From positions 34,895-98,894 of the forward strand of contig JABDAV010000001.1 of NCBI GenBank assembly GCA_013289015.1: DNA of 64,000 bases, read 5' to 3'. A program made the translations under genes and the position numbers. This DNA is from Bacteroidota bacterium (GTDB taxonomy: Bacteria > Bacteroidota > Bacteroidia > Chitinophagales > Chitinophagaceae). A model generated the notes under the pieces. The model was not told the origin of the DNA. It searched no databases and worked only from the letters and a program-made list of their open reading frames with translations. The first letter of the stretch is position 1, and each line of letters opens with the position of its first letter. This document shows positions 19,364 through 28,848 of the stretch, in pieces.

Positions 19364-21226
19364 ATGAAATTAATTATTACTATTACCTGCATTGCTTTTT
19401 TTTGTCTTCAGTTAACTGCACAAACATTGCCTGTGGCCCTGAATTACCAAAATGCTTATGATAAACAGACCCGTTCAATGGATGGGAAGCCCGGAAAAAA
19501 TTACTGGCAAAATACAGCCGCATACAACATTGCTGTAAGCTTTGATCCTGCATCAAGAGTTGTTTCAGGTACAGAAACTATAGTGTATTCAAATAATAGT
19601 CCTGATACATTAAATACTATCGGCTTCAAGTTGTATCCGAACTTGTATCAGAAAGGAGCAGAGCGTGATCAGCCAATTAAAAGTGCTGATGTAAGCGATG
19701 GCGTGCAGATACGGGACTTTGCGGTAGGTGGAGCTCACCTGTCTCCGGATTCATTGGATATAGAGGCAACCAATATGTATGTGCCGGTATCCGGTTTATT
19801 ACCCGGCGGACAGATGCAATTCAATATTTCATTTTCATATGTGCTGAACAAAACTTCACACCTGAGAACAGGCATGGTAGATGATAGCTCAGCATTCATT
19901 GCATATTTCTTTCCGCGCATTGCCGTGTATGATGATATTGATGGCTGGAATAAAATTCCTTATACAGGAACGCCTGAAATGTATAATGATTTTTGTTCGT
20001 TTAATATTGCCGTAACTGTTCCCAAAAATTATATTGTTTGTGCAACCGGTAACCTGCTGAATGCAGCCGAAGTGTATGCCCCTTCCATCGTACAACGCAT
20101 CGGCGAAGCAGAAAAAAATGATGGCATTACAAAAGTGATCGATACATCAGACCTGCAGCAAGGAAACATAACTGCTCAAAATCTAACCAATACATGGAAG
20201 TTCAGTGCAGACAGCGTTACAGACTTTGTGTTTGCAACAAGCAATCATTATATATGGTATTCAAGCAGCCTTGTAGTTGATCCTTCAACACAAAGAAGAA
20301 CAAGGGTAGATGCTGTTTTTAATCCGCAACATGCAGATTATTTCAAAGTTATTAATCAGGCAAGAAAAACAGTTGAATTGATGAGTTATACGCTTCCTGC
20401 ATGGCCTTATCCTTATCCTCATGAAACAGTGTTTGATGGCCTTGACCAGATGGAATATCCTATGATGGTAAATGACAATCCTGTTGAAGATAATGCGGAT
20501 GGAATAGAGTTAACCGACCATGAAATATTTCATACAATGTTTCCATTTTATATGGGCATTAATGAAACAAAATACGGATGGATGGATGAAGGCTGGGCAA
20601 CGTTAGGAGAGTGGCTGCTTTCACCCATGATAGATTCAACCATTGAACCGGATGATTATGGCATGGATGCTTATGATAACAGCGCTGACCACGATTTTGA
20701 CGTACCCATTACTACACTAAGCACCCAGCAAAACGAAGAGAGTTATTTCCTCAATTCATATCCCAAACCCGGCATGGGTTATCTGTATATAAAAGATATG
20801 CTGGGCGATAAATTGTTTACAACTGCATTGCATTATTATATTCAGCAATGGCACGGCAAACACCCGATGCCACTTGATTTTTTCAATTGCATGAATACCG
20901 GCAGCGGAAAAGATATGAATTGGTTCTGGAAGAAATGGTTTTATGAAAACGGTTATCCTGATCTCGCCATAACAAACGTAAAACAAAGCGGTACACAGGT
21001 TACTGTAACAGTTGAGATGAAAGGCAGTAAACCTGTTCCCGTTGATATTACGGTTTATTATAAAAACGGTTCAACGAAAACATTGCATCAAAGCATTGCA
21101 GTATGGGAAAACAGTGTTACAACCTCATTAAGCTTTACAGCAACCGGTTCAATTAAAAAAATTGTTTTAGGTGATGTTCATGATGCAGACAGCTATCCCT
21201 CTAATAACGTATGGAAGATGAAATAG
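19364..21226 (+). CDS. M1 family metallopeptidase, secreted
   Basis: Signal peptide; DQMEYPMMV, LTDHEIFHTMFPFYMGINETKYGWMDEGWAT (HExxH-like HEIFH plus downstream E). Confidence 0.85.
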   Translation: MKLIITITCIAFFCLQLTAQTLPVALNYQNAYDKQTRSMDGKPGKNYWQNTAAYNIAVSFDPASRVVSGTETIVYSNNSPDTLNTIGFKLYPNLYQKGAERDQPIKSADVSDGVQIRDFAVGGAHLSPDSLDIEATNMYVPVSGLLPGGQMQFNISFSYVLNKTSHLRTGMVDDSSAFIAYFFPRIAVYDDIDGWNKIPYTGTPEMYNDFCSFNIAVTVPKNYIVCATGNLLNAAEVYAPSIVQRIGEAEKNDGITKVIDTSDLQQGNITAQNLTNTWKFSADSVTDFVFATSNHYIWYSSSLVVDPSTQRRTRVDAVFNPQHADYFKVINQARKTVELMSYTLPAWPYPYPHETVFDGLDQMEYPMMVNDNPVEDNADGIELTDHEIFHTMFPFYMGINETKYGWMDEGWATLGEWLLSPMIDSTIEPDDYGMDAYDNSADHDFDVPITTLSTQQNEESYFLNSYPKPGMGYLYIKDMLGDKLFTTALHYYIQQWHGKHPMPLDFFNCMNTGSGKDMNWFWKKWFYENGYPDLAITNVKQSGTQVTVTVEMKGSKPVPVDITVYYKNGSTKTLHQSIAVWENSVTTSLSFTATGSIKKIVLGDVHDADSYPSNNVWKMK

Positions 21227-21284
21227 AGTTAATATGAAAGCGCAAAGCGATATGCCCTGCGCTTAAACATTTAACCGTTCAGGT

Positions 21285-22505
21285 CTAAGATATTTTGGTG
21301 AACTCAACTCTGCGGTTCATGGCTTTGCCTTCAGGTGTATCATTGCTTCCTATGGGTTTGCTTTCTCCAAAACCTTTTGTGGTAAGCCTTGAAGCATCAA
21401 TACCACTGGCAACAATAGCTGCTTTTACTGCATCTGAACGTTGTTGCGACAAGGTTAAGTTGGCTGCATCACTTCCATCGCCGTCTGTATGACCATCAAT
21501 TTCAAGTTTTAATGAAGGATTAGCCTGCATGTATTTTACAATGTCGTTTATTATACCCATGCTTTCAGGTTTTAAGGTTGATTTATTTACATCGAAGTTA
21601 ATGCCATGGGTAACAAATTTTCCTTCAGTCATTAACTTATCAAGCATGTTCATGATTGCGTCGTCTGCAACTTTAAAATCTTTAAAGATGATTGGGTCAT
21701 CCTGGTTGCCAATGCCTTCGCAATCTAATTTTACCGGTGTAAAATCACAATGAGGTACCGTAAGCACCCTGTATTGATCCACATATACTTTTAGCTGATC
21801 GTTTTTATAAACGATTGCAATATGGTGCCATTTATTCAAATAATTTTCGCCCTCTATAGACGAAGGGAAGCTACCTGAAAAACTTTTTTCCCCGGTAAAT
21901 ATTGCCTCGGCTGAAGTTGTTTGCACATTTATGGTATTGCCATCAGCATTATAGAAATATACAAGCATTCCGTACGCGCCACCTGTCATGTATGTATCAT
22001 ATTCAACTGAAAAATTACTAGTGAGATAACTTTCTGTTTTCATTCGTGGTGCAACTTCGCAATAATTGCCATCAGTCAACTTAAAAACAGGCACGCCTGA
22101 AAAATTATTTACCACAGCCTGGCCTTTATTCAAATCCCAATGTGCAGGAAATTCTCCGTCCTGGTCTGTTGCAAAATTGTCTGCGAAAATTATTTTATCG
22201 CCGGCACGGAAATCATAATTCTGGTACGCGGTTACAGAGGGAGGAGTGGAAGAAGATGCATCGGTGGTGCTATTGTTTGTTGAACTATCAGTGCCAGGTT
22301 GACCGGCGCTATTTGAACTATTTCCCGATTGATCAACTGTTTTATCAACAGTATTATTTGCCTTATCAGTTGTTTTTTCTTTAGCATGTTGAATAATATT
22401 TTTCAATTGAGCATTGGAAAAATTAAACACCAATAATAATACGGTTACTGTAATAATTTTGCAAAGCAGTCTTTTCATAAAATTTTGATTAATTAGTAAA
22501 AGCAA
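21285..22505 (-). CDS. OmpA family protein with an extra N-terminal beta-rich (LamG-like) region
   Basis: C-terminal LEIDGHTDGDGSDAANLTLSQQRSDAVKAAIVASGIDASRLTTKGFGESKPI...NRRVEFTKI. Confidence 0.87.
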   Translation of the reverse strand: MLLLINQNFMKRLLCKIITVTVLLLVFNFSNAQLKNIIQHAKEKTTDKANNTVDKTVDQSGNSSNSAGQPGTDSSTNNSTTDASSSTPPSVTAYQNYDFRAGDKIIFADNFATDQDGEFPAHWDLNKGQAVVNNFSGVPVFKLTDGNYCEVAPRMKTESYLTSNFSVEYDTYMTGGAYGMLVYFYNADGNTINVQTTSAEAIFTGEKSFSGSFPSSIEGENYLNKWHHIAIVYKNDQLKVYVDQYRVLTVPHCDFTPVKLDCEGIGNQDDPIIFKDFKVADDAIMNMLDKLMTEGKFVTHGINFDVNKSTLKPESMGIINDIVKYMQANPSLKLEIDGHTDGDGSDAANLTLSQQRSDAVKAAIVASGIDASRLTTKGFGESKPIGSNDTPEGKAMNRRVEFTKIS

Positions 22506-22567
22506 AAATAAATTTTAAATCGTACCTGGCTTCTTCGTATAAAAAATATGATTTTTTAAAGTTTGTA

Positions 22568-23668
22568 TTATTCTTCAGGAGATTCTTCAATGGCTTCATC
22601 TGTGGCATTTGCAATAATCATATTACTCATTTTTCGTAAAGGGTTACTATGGTTCTCATCGTAAGCAGCACGTTGTTTAATAATATCGACGCATTCAAAA
22701 ATCGCTGCTAAAAAAGAAGACGGATCAGCCTTGCCTTTACCGGCAATATCGAATGCAGTGCCATGATCAGGGCTTGTTCTTACAACAGGCATTCCTGCTG
22801 TAAAATTTACACCATCACCAATAGCTAAAGATTTAAAAGGTATTAATCCTTGATCATGATACATGGCCAGTACTGCATCAACATCTGTATAACCGGCCCT
22901 TGCAAAAAATGCATCTGCACTAAATGGACCGAATGCGAATATGCCTTTGTCTTTCGCTTCTTTAATAGCAGGTTTAATAATGATTTGTTCTTCATCACCT
23001 ACCAAACCTTCATCGCCGGCATGCGGATTTAAACCCAACACAGCGATTTTAGGTTTATCTATACCAAAATCACGTTTAAGACTTTCGTTTAATACCTGCA
23101 GCTTGCTTAAAATATTTTCCCTTGTAATGTGCGAAGCGATATCTTTTACAGGAACATGCTCTGTAACCAATGCTACACGCAGGTTTGACGCGACCATCAA
23201 CATAACCACATCTTTTAAATCAAATGCATGTTGCAGGTAAGGTGTGTGGCCGGTGAAATTAAAATCTTGCGATTGTATATTTTTTTTGTGTAAAGGCGCA
23301 GTAACAAGGCCATTAATTTGCCCTTGTTTTAAAGCGTCTGTTGCATATTGCAAAGAAAGCCTTGCATACTTTCCACCGATTTCATTTAACTGCCCTGCGT
23401 TAATGGCAACTTCTTCATCCCAGCAATTAAAAACATTCAGTTGTTTGGTGTTGATCTTCGTAAAATCTTTTATGCTTTGATAGGTGAAATTTATATCAGG
23501 CAAAGATTTCCTGTAAAAGTTTATGCTTTTATTGCTCGCAAAAATTATGGGCGAACATTGATCAAGTATGCGGCTGTCACTCAACGTTTTTATAATAAGC
23601 TCAATGCCGATGCCGTTCAAATCACCGCAGGTAAATCCAATCAATGGCTTTGACTGTTCTGTATTCAT
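22568..23668 (-). CDS. pdxA: 4-hydroxythreonine-4-phosphate dehydrogenase PdxA
   Basis: GFTCGDLNGIGIELI, VTAPLHKKNI, GLNPHAGDEGLVGDEE, MYHDQGLIPFKSLAIGDGVNFTAGMPVVRTSPDHGTAFDIAGKG. Confidence 0.93.
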   Translation of the reverse strand: MNTEQSKPLIGFTCGDLNGIGIELIIKTLSDSRILDQCSPIIFASNKSINFYRKSLPDINFTYQSIKDFTKINTKQLNVFNCWDEEVAINAGQLNEIGGKYARLSLQYATDALKQGQINGLVTAPLHKKNIQSQDFNFTGHTPYLQHAFDLKDVVMLMVASNLRVALVTEHVPVKDIASHITRENILSKLQVLNESLKRDFGIDKPKIAVLGLNPHAGDEGLVGDEEQIIIKPAIKEAKDKGIFAFGPFSADAFFARAGYTDVDAVLAMYHDQGLIPFKSLAIGDGVNFTAGMPVVRTSPDHGTAFDIAGKGKADPSSFLAAIFECVDIIKQRAAYDENHSNPLRKMSNMIIANATDEAIEESPEE

Positions 23669-23721
23669 TCAAAATTCTTTGCGGTAAAAGTAAATGAAAC
23701 TTATAATATGAGATCATCTCT

Positions 23722-24426
23722 TCAATGCTGAGATTTTATCGCCGCCTTACTGCTTTTCTTTGAAGATTTCTTCGCCGCCTTTTTGATAGATTTTTTAGCT
23801 GCCGGTTTTACTGTTTGCGCGCGATTGCTCTTCCAGATTTTATTACTCGTTTTTTCAACCTGCGCTATTGTTTTTTTTGAGATCACCGATTTATCTTTTT
23901 CGGTAACATCCTCCTGCGATGCATATGTATCGTTGTGTTTTATCAGCAGCCAGCTATTTTCACCCTGGTAACTTGTCTTTACCAATGCAAATTCACCTTT
24001 TAATTTTTTGCCATGCATTACAAATTTCAGGCTGCCTGCACCTAATTGCTTCAGCAAATTTTTTTCATTTTCTTTTTTGTTGGCTGAAACATTTTCCAAT
24101 GGTTCATATGTGCCTTCATCCCAAACAATCACAGTGCCCGCGCCATAATTTCCTTCGGGAATAATGCCTTCAAAACTCCTGTAATCAAACGGATGATCTT
24201 CTACCATCATTGCCAGTCTTTTTACAGAAGGATCAAGCGAAGGACCTTTCGGAACAGCCCAGCTTTTCAACACACCATCCATTTCCAACCTGAAATCATA
24301 ATGCAAACGCGATGCATCATGTTTTTGCACCACAAAAACCAGTTTGTTTTTTACAGTTGATTTTCCGCCTGCAGGCTCGGGCGTATTGGTAAAGCTGCGT
24401 TTCTTTTTATATAATGAAAGGCTCAT
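23722..24426 (-). CDS. Stand-alone LigD-type 3'-phosphoesterase domain protein
   Basis: FVVQKHDASRLHYDFRLEMDGVLKSWAVPKGPSLDP...MMVEDHPFDYRSFEGIIPEGNYGAGTVIVWDEG; Lys-rich tail. Confidence 0.9.
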   Translation of the reverse strand: MSLSLYKKKRSFTNTPEPAGGKSTVKNKLVFVVQKHDASRLHYDFRLEMDGVLKSWAVPKGPSLDPSVKRLAMMVEDHPFDYRSFEGIIPEGNYGAGTVIVWDEGTYEPLENVSANKKENEKNLLKQLGAGSLKFVMHGKKLKGEFALVKTSYQGENSWLLIKHNDTYASQEDVTEKDKSVISKKTIAQVEKTSNKIWKSNRAQTVKPAAKKSIKKAAKKSSKKSSKAAIKSQH

Positions 24427-24715
24427 TGAAATTGTTTTGAAAAGAATTGCAAATAATCAGCCAATAAAATGATGCACTGTTTGAAGTAACTATTAAAAAC
24501 ATTTAACAGGAACCCAAAGCTGTATAATAATATACAGTACAATTACTGCGACGCAATCATGCTCAACCGGAGTTCTTAGCCGGTAACCAAAATAAATAAT
24601 TCATAATCGCTAAAAGATGATGTCCTCATTATCCTCATATTATGCACGCATGTTTAATTTGTATAAAGCATACAAAATTTGATTGACGTATTTTTGCGTA
24701 ACCAGTATTAAATTA

Positions 24716-25606
24716 ATGCAGATACCAACAGGAAAACTAATTGCAATCGGCGGCGCCGAAGACAAAGGAACGGAAGTAGAAAAAGGAGAAATTCATAAGA
24801 ACAATCTCAACTTTTTTGAATTGGGAATTTTACGCAGAATTGTTGAAGAAAGCGGCGGCATTAAAAAAAGAATTGAAGTTGTTACAACAGCATCCATGAT
24901 ACCATTCCAGGTAGGTGAAAACTACCTGAATGCTTTTGGTAAAATCGGCTGTGTGAATGTAGACCTGATGCATATACGCACCCGTGAAGACCTTACGCAT
25001 CCTGAATACCTTGAACGGTTGAAAGCATGCGACTGTATTATGTTCAGCGGCGGCAATCAAATGCGTTTAACGGCAACATTGGGCGGAACAAATTTTTTAA
25101 AAACTTTGTGTGAGAGATATTGGAATGAACAGATTGTTGTGGCGGGAACATCTGCAGGTGCAATGGCTATGAGCAATACAATGATCTATGAAGGCAATGC
25201 CGTCAGGGCGCATTTAAAAGGTGAAGTAAAGATCACTACAGGTTTGCGTTTGATCGATAACATTATCATAGATTCTCATTTTGAAAAACGCGGACGTTTT
25301 GTACGGCTTGCACAAGCCGTTGCCGGCAATCCTGCATGCATTGGAATCGGGTTGGGTGAAGATACCGGCATGATCATCACCGAAGGCAATAAGATGGAAG
25401 CAATCGGCAGTGGATTGATCGTAATAATTGATGGCCACGAAGTAATGCATACAAATATTGCAGACATTCCTGAAGGCAATCCCATGAGCATTGAAAACCT
25501 GCACGTACATTTTTGTGCAAGAGGCAATGGCTTTATAATTGATGAAAGAAAATTTATTGAGAAAATGGGAAAAGAAACTACGCCAATAATGAAAGATGTT
25601 GTTTAG
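24716..25606 (+). CDS. Cyanophycinase (S51-like peptidase); ORF-track start 24683 probably too early
   Basis: GKLIAIGGAEDKG, IMFSGGNQMRL, VVAGTSAGAMAMS (nucleophile), DSHFEKRGRFVRL. Confidence 0.88.
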   Translation: MQIPTGKLIAIGGAEDKGTEVEKGEIHKNNLNFFELGILRRIVEESGGIKKRIEVVTTASMIPFQVGENYLNAFGKIGCVNVDLMHIRTREDLTHPEYLERLKACDCIMFSGGNQMRLTATLGGTNFLKTLCERYWNEQIVVAGTSAGAMAMSNTMIYEGNAVRAHLKGEVKITTGLRLIDNIIIDSHFEKRGRFVRLAQAVAGNPACIGIGLGEDTGMIITEGNKMEAIGSGLIVIIDGHEVMHTNIADIPEGNPMSIENLHVHFCARGNGFIIDERKFIEKMGKETTPIMKDVV

Positions 25607-26309
25607 TTATTTTGCTTATGTAAGCATTTCCAATAGCCTTATCTGGATATTTCTTCTTGTCGCTATTGTCATGATCATTTCTTTTTTGAAAGACAAAAGA
25701 CCTGGAACAAAAAAAGTAATTTTTTTCGGAGATTCATTAACGCAGTTCGGCCTTGACCGGGATGGTTATATTACAGTTATGAAAAAAAAGCTGAAGCAGG
25801 AAGGCATAACAGATTACGATTTATTCGGCGCAGGAGTGAGTGGCAATAAGGTTTCTGATCTGTATGCAAGATTGATCAGAGATGTAATTACACAATCGAC
25901 GCATATCGCTGTTATATGGATCGGCGTAAATGATGTGTGGCATAAATATTCCCGCGGTGAAGGAACGGATGCAACTGTTTTTGAGAAAACCTACCGCGAT
26001 ATGGTTAAGCAATTACTGGAAGATAAAATAAAACTTTTGTTGGTAACGCCTGCTGTGATCGGTGAAAGAAATGATCATACAAATTATGCTGATGATGAGC
26101 TTGATGCTTATGCAGCTATTATAAAAAATATTGCAACTGATAACGAACTTTCGCTTTGCGATATGCGCGCTTTATTTCAACGCTATCAAATAAATAATAA
26201 CCCGCTTAATGCAGATAGCGGCATTCTTACAACAGACGGCGTTCATCTGAATAATACAGGCAATAAATTTGTTGCTGAAGAATTGTGGAAAGTGTTGAAA
26301 GAGGTGTAA
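25596..26309 (+). CDS. SGNH/GDSL hydrolase
   Basis: VIFFGDSLTQFG, GAGVSGNKV, WIGVNDVWH, DGVHLNNTG (blocks I, II, III, V). Confidence 0.87.
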   Translation: MLFSYFAYVSISNSLIWIFLLVAIVMIISFLKDKRPGTKKVIFFGDSLTQFGLDRDGYITVMKKKLKQEGITDYDLFGAGVSGNKVSDLYARLIRDVITQSTHIAVIWIGVNDVWHKYSRGEGTDATVFEKTYRDMVKQLLEDKIKLLLVTPAVIGERNDHTNYADDELDAYAAIIKNIATDNELSLCDMRALFQRYQINNNPLNADSGILTTDGVHLNNTGNKFVAEELWKVLKEV

Positions 26310-26534
26310 ACTGCAGGATGGGTTCCCCGTATCTCCTTCATACTGCCTCCATACCTGCTCTATACCTGTACCGTATTTACTGCGTGGTCTTTGTATCTTT
26401 TCATACCCGCTGCGGCATAAACTGAACGACAAAAACAATAATCGAAGTATACAGATCAATTGCAAAGAAGGCAATATAAACATTTATAGGCTGTGCCGCT
26501 ATATGGCTCAATAAATATCCAAAAATTCCTTAAA

Positions 26535-27437
26535 TTATTTTTTAAATGCAGGATGAAAGCTTTGCAATGTTTCCCTTAAATAATCCCTGTCTAAATGCGT
26601 ATAGATCTCAGTGGTGGTAATGCTTTCATGGCCAAGCATTTCCTGCACTGCCCGCAGGTCTGCACCGCCTTCAACCAAATGCGTTGCGAATGAATGGCGG
26701 AATGTATGCGGCGATATATTCTTTATAATGCCTGCTTTTTTTGCAAGGTCTTTAATAATATAAAAGATCATCACGCGCGAAAGGCTTTTTCCAAACTTGC
26801 TCAGGAATAAAAAATCTTCAAAATTTTTCTGCACAGTGATGTGATTGCGCACATGCTCTTTATAAATTTTAATGTGTTTAATGGCATCTCTTCCTATCGG
26901 CACTAATCTTTCTTTATCGCCTTTACCGGTAATGCGTACAAAATCAATATCAAGATAAAGGCAACTGATCTTTAAATTCACAGTTTCACTTACCCGCAAA
27001 CCACAGCTGTACATAGTTTCAAGAATAGCTTTGTTGCGCGCGCCATCAGGAGTGCTTAAATCTATCTTTGAAATAATTGCCTCTATTTCTTCAAAGCTTA
27101 AAATATCCGGCAATGCGCGCTTTAATCTCGGCGCTTCCAGCAAAACAGAAGGATCTTTTGTAATAATGTTTTCAATCAGGCAATACTTAAAAAAACTTTT
27201 CAATCCGGAAATAATTCTTGCCTGCGATGCTGCATTGATACCAAGCTTTGCTATTGACTGAACGAATTGCTGCAGATCTTTTAAGTTTATTTCCGCCGGT
27301 GTTTTTAGATCTTTTATCGTTTGTAAATACTGCGTTAGCTTTTCCAGGTCACGCAGGTATGCTTCAACAGAGTTATTGCTTAAAGATTTTTCAAGCTGCA
27401 GGTATGCTTTGTAACTTTTTTTATAAGGTTCCCACAT
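26535..27437 (-). CDS. xerD: Tyrosine recombinase XerD
   Basis: LETMYSCGLRVSETVNL, GKGDKERLVPIG, SPHTFRHSFATHLVEGGADLRAVQEMLGHESITTTEIYTHLD. Confidence 0.93.
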   Translation of the reverse strand: MWEPYKKSYKAYLQLEKSLSNNSVEAYLRDLEKLTQYLQTIKDLKTPAEINLKDLQQFVQSIAKLGINAASQARIISGLKSFFKYCLIENIITKDPSVLLEAPRLKRALPDILSFEEIEAIISKIDLSTPDGARNKAILETMYSCGLRVSETVNLKISCLYLDIDFVRITGKGDKERLVPIGRDAIKHIKIYKEHVRNHITVQKNFEDFLFLSKFGKSLSRVMIFYIIKDLAKKAGIIKNISPHTFRHSFATHLVEGGADLRAVQEMLGHESITTTEIYTHLDRDYLRETLQSFHPAFKK

Positions 27438-27534
27438 TTGTGAATTTCTGACCTGATTTTTAGATCTTTTTGTTTGAAGATAAACTTACATTCGTCCGGT
27501 AAATCAATTTGCAATCTACAATCTTCAGTAAATA

Positions 27535-28041
27535 ATGCAGCCGGTTAGCCTGTTTTCATTCAGAAAAAAAGTAAGTCTCTATAAAAAGGCTTTTAAAAAA
27601 TATTTGGGACGCATTGAAAAATTAAAACCAAAAGAACTTGACGATGTTGCTGAAAAAATTAATGCCGAAGTATGGCAGGAAATTGATTGTTTAACCTGCG
27701 CTAATTGCTGCAAAAGAATGACGCCGACTTTCACCCATAAAGATATACGACGCATTTCAAAACATTTGGATATGCGGCCTAAAGATTTTAAAGAACGCTG
27801 GCTTAGGTATGAAAAGAAAGATAAAGATTGGGTGAATATAAATCAGCCTTGCCAGTTTCTTGATCTTTCTACCAATATGTGTTCTGTTTATGAAGTACGC
27901 CCGGCCGATTGCGCCGGTTTTCCGCATCTTACCAAAAAGAAAATGGTTGATTACGTACATGTACATCAGCAGAATATTGAATATTGCCCTGCAACTTATA
28001 AGATGGTGGAGAAGATGATGGAGAAAATTAAGATTGGTTAA
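27535..28041 (+). CDS. YkgJ-like cysteine cluster protein
   Basis: CLTCANCCKRMTPTFTHKDI...PCQFLDLSTNMCSVYEVRPADCAGFPH. Confidence 0.82.
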   Translation: MQPVSLFSFRKKVSLYKKAFKKYLGRIEKLKPKELDDVAEKINAEVWQEIDCLTCANCCKRMTPTFTHKDIRRISKHLDMRPKDFKERWLRYEKKDKDWVNINQPCQFLDLSTNMCSVYEVRPADCAGFPHLTKKKMVDYVHVHQQNIEYCPATYKMVEKMMEKIKIG

Positions 28042-28065
28042 TAGTTGATGGGTGATAGGTTATGG

Positions 28066-28419
28066 TCAGCTCAGGCTGTCGCGAAATTTTGTTATCATCT
28101 TACATAAAATTTCATACTCATCGTACAAAACCCTGAATTGATTTTCGTTTAAATATTTTCTTTCTTTTGCTGCCATTAAGCAAGCCCCTACTTCCACTGC
28201 GCTTCTCAATGCAATATTTAAAAATCTTTTGAACTCAGGTTTTGTTTGGCCTGTACTGCCTTCTGCAATATTCAAAGCAACTGAATCAGCTGCACGTTTT
28301 ACTTGAGATGCAAGACTGAACAATTCTCTTTTAGGAAAGGATTGTGCAAGTAAATCAATTTCATTACAAAGCTTAAAAGCTTTTTGCCAAATCGTTAATC
28401 CTTCAAACCTAAAGGCCAT
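28066..28419 (-). CDS. Four helix bundle protein (23S intervening sequence protein family)
   Basis: LTIWQKAFKLCNEIDLLAQSFPKRELFSLASQVKRAADSVALNIAEGSTGQTKPEFKRFLNIALRSAVEV. Confidence 0.92.
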   Translation of the reverse strand: MAFRFEGLTIWQKAFKLCNEIDLLAQSFPKRELFSLASQVKRAADSVALNIAEGSTGQTKPEFKRFLNIALRSAVEVGACLMAAKERKYLNENQFRVLYDEYEILCKMITKFRDSLS

Positions 28420-28477
28420 AATTTTTTGTTTAGAGTTAAAAATGAATTGCCATGAACCACGATCTATACGCCATTAA

Positions 28478-28837
28478 CTAAAAATACACATCCTCAATTA
28501 AAAAATATTCTGTTGGCACGCCGTGTATAATTGTAATCGCCAATACATCAAACTGCAAATATTTCCATTGCATATTTTTGTATTGATATTCTTCCGCAGC
28601 TATTTTAAGCATGTTCATTTTTTTATAACTCATGCTTTCTTCAGGCTTACCATATTTATCACTTGTTCTTGTTTTGATCTCAAAAAAATGCAGGCGGTTA
28701 TTTTTCGACGCGATGATATCAACTTCTGCATGGCGAAAGCGCCAGTTGCGTTCAATAATGGTATAGCCCTTTTGTGAAAGATAATTTGCAGCAAGTTCTT
28801 CTCCTTTGTTTCCGGTAGTTTTGTTCCAGTTGTCCAT
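28478..28837 (-). CDS. YraN family putative endonuclease
   Basis: GNKGEELAANYLSQKGYTIIERNWRFRHAEVDIIASKNNRLHFFEIKTRTSDKYGKPEE. Confidence 0.9.
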   Translation of the reverse strand: MDNWNKTTGNKGEELAANYLSQKGYTIIERNWRFRHAEVDIIASKNNRLHFFEIKTRTSDKYGKPEESMSYKKMNMLKIAAEEYQYKNMQWKYLQFDVLAITIIHGVPTEYFLIEDVYF

Positions 28838-28848
28838 AAAATTTAAGG

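Noticed and set aside
28066-28419. Four-helix-bundle (23S IVP family) ORF as a sign of an rRNA operon
   Set aside because: No rRNA sequence is visible around it; this family commonly occurs outside rRNA genes.
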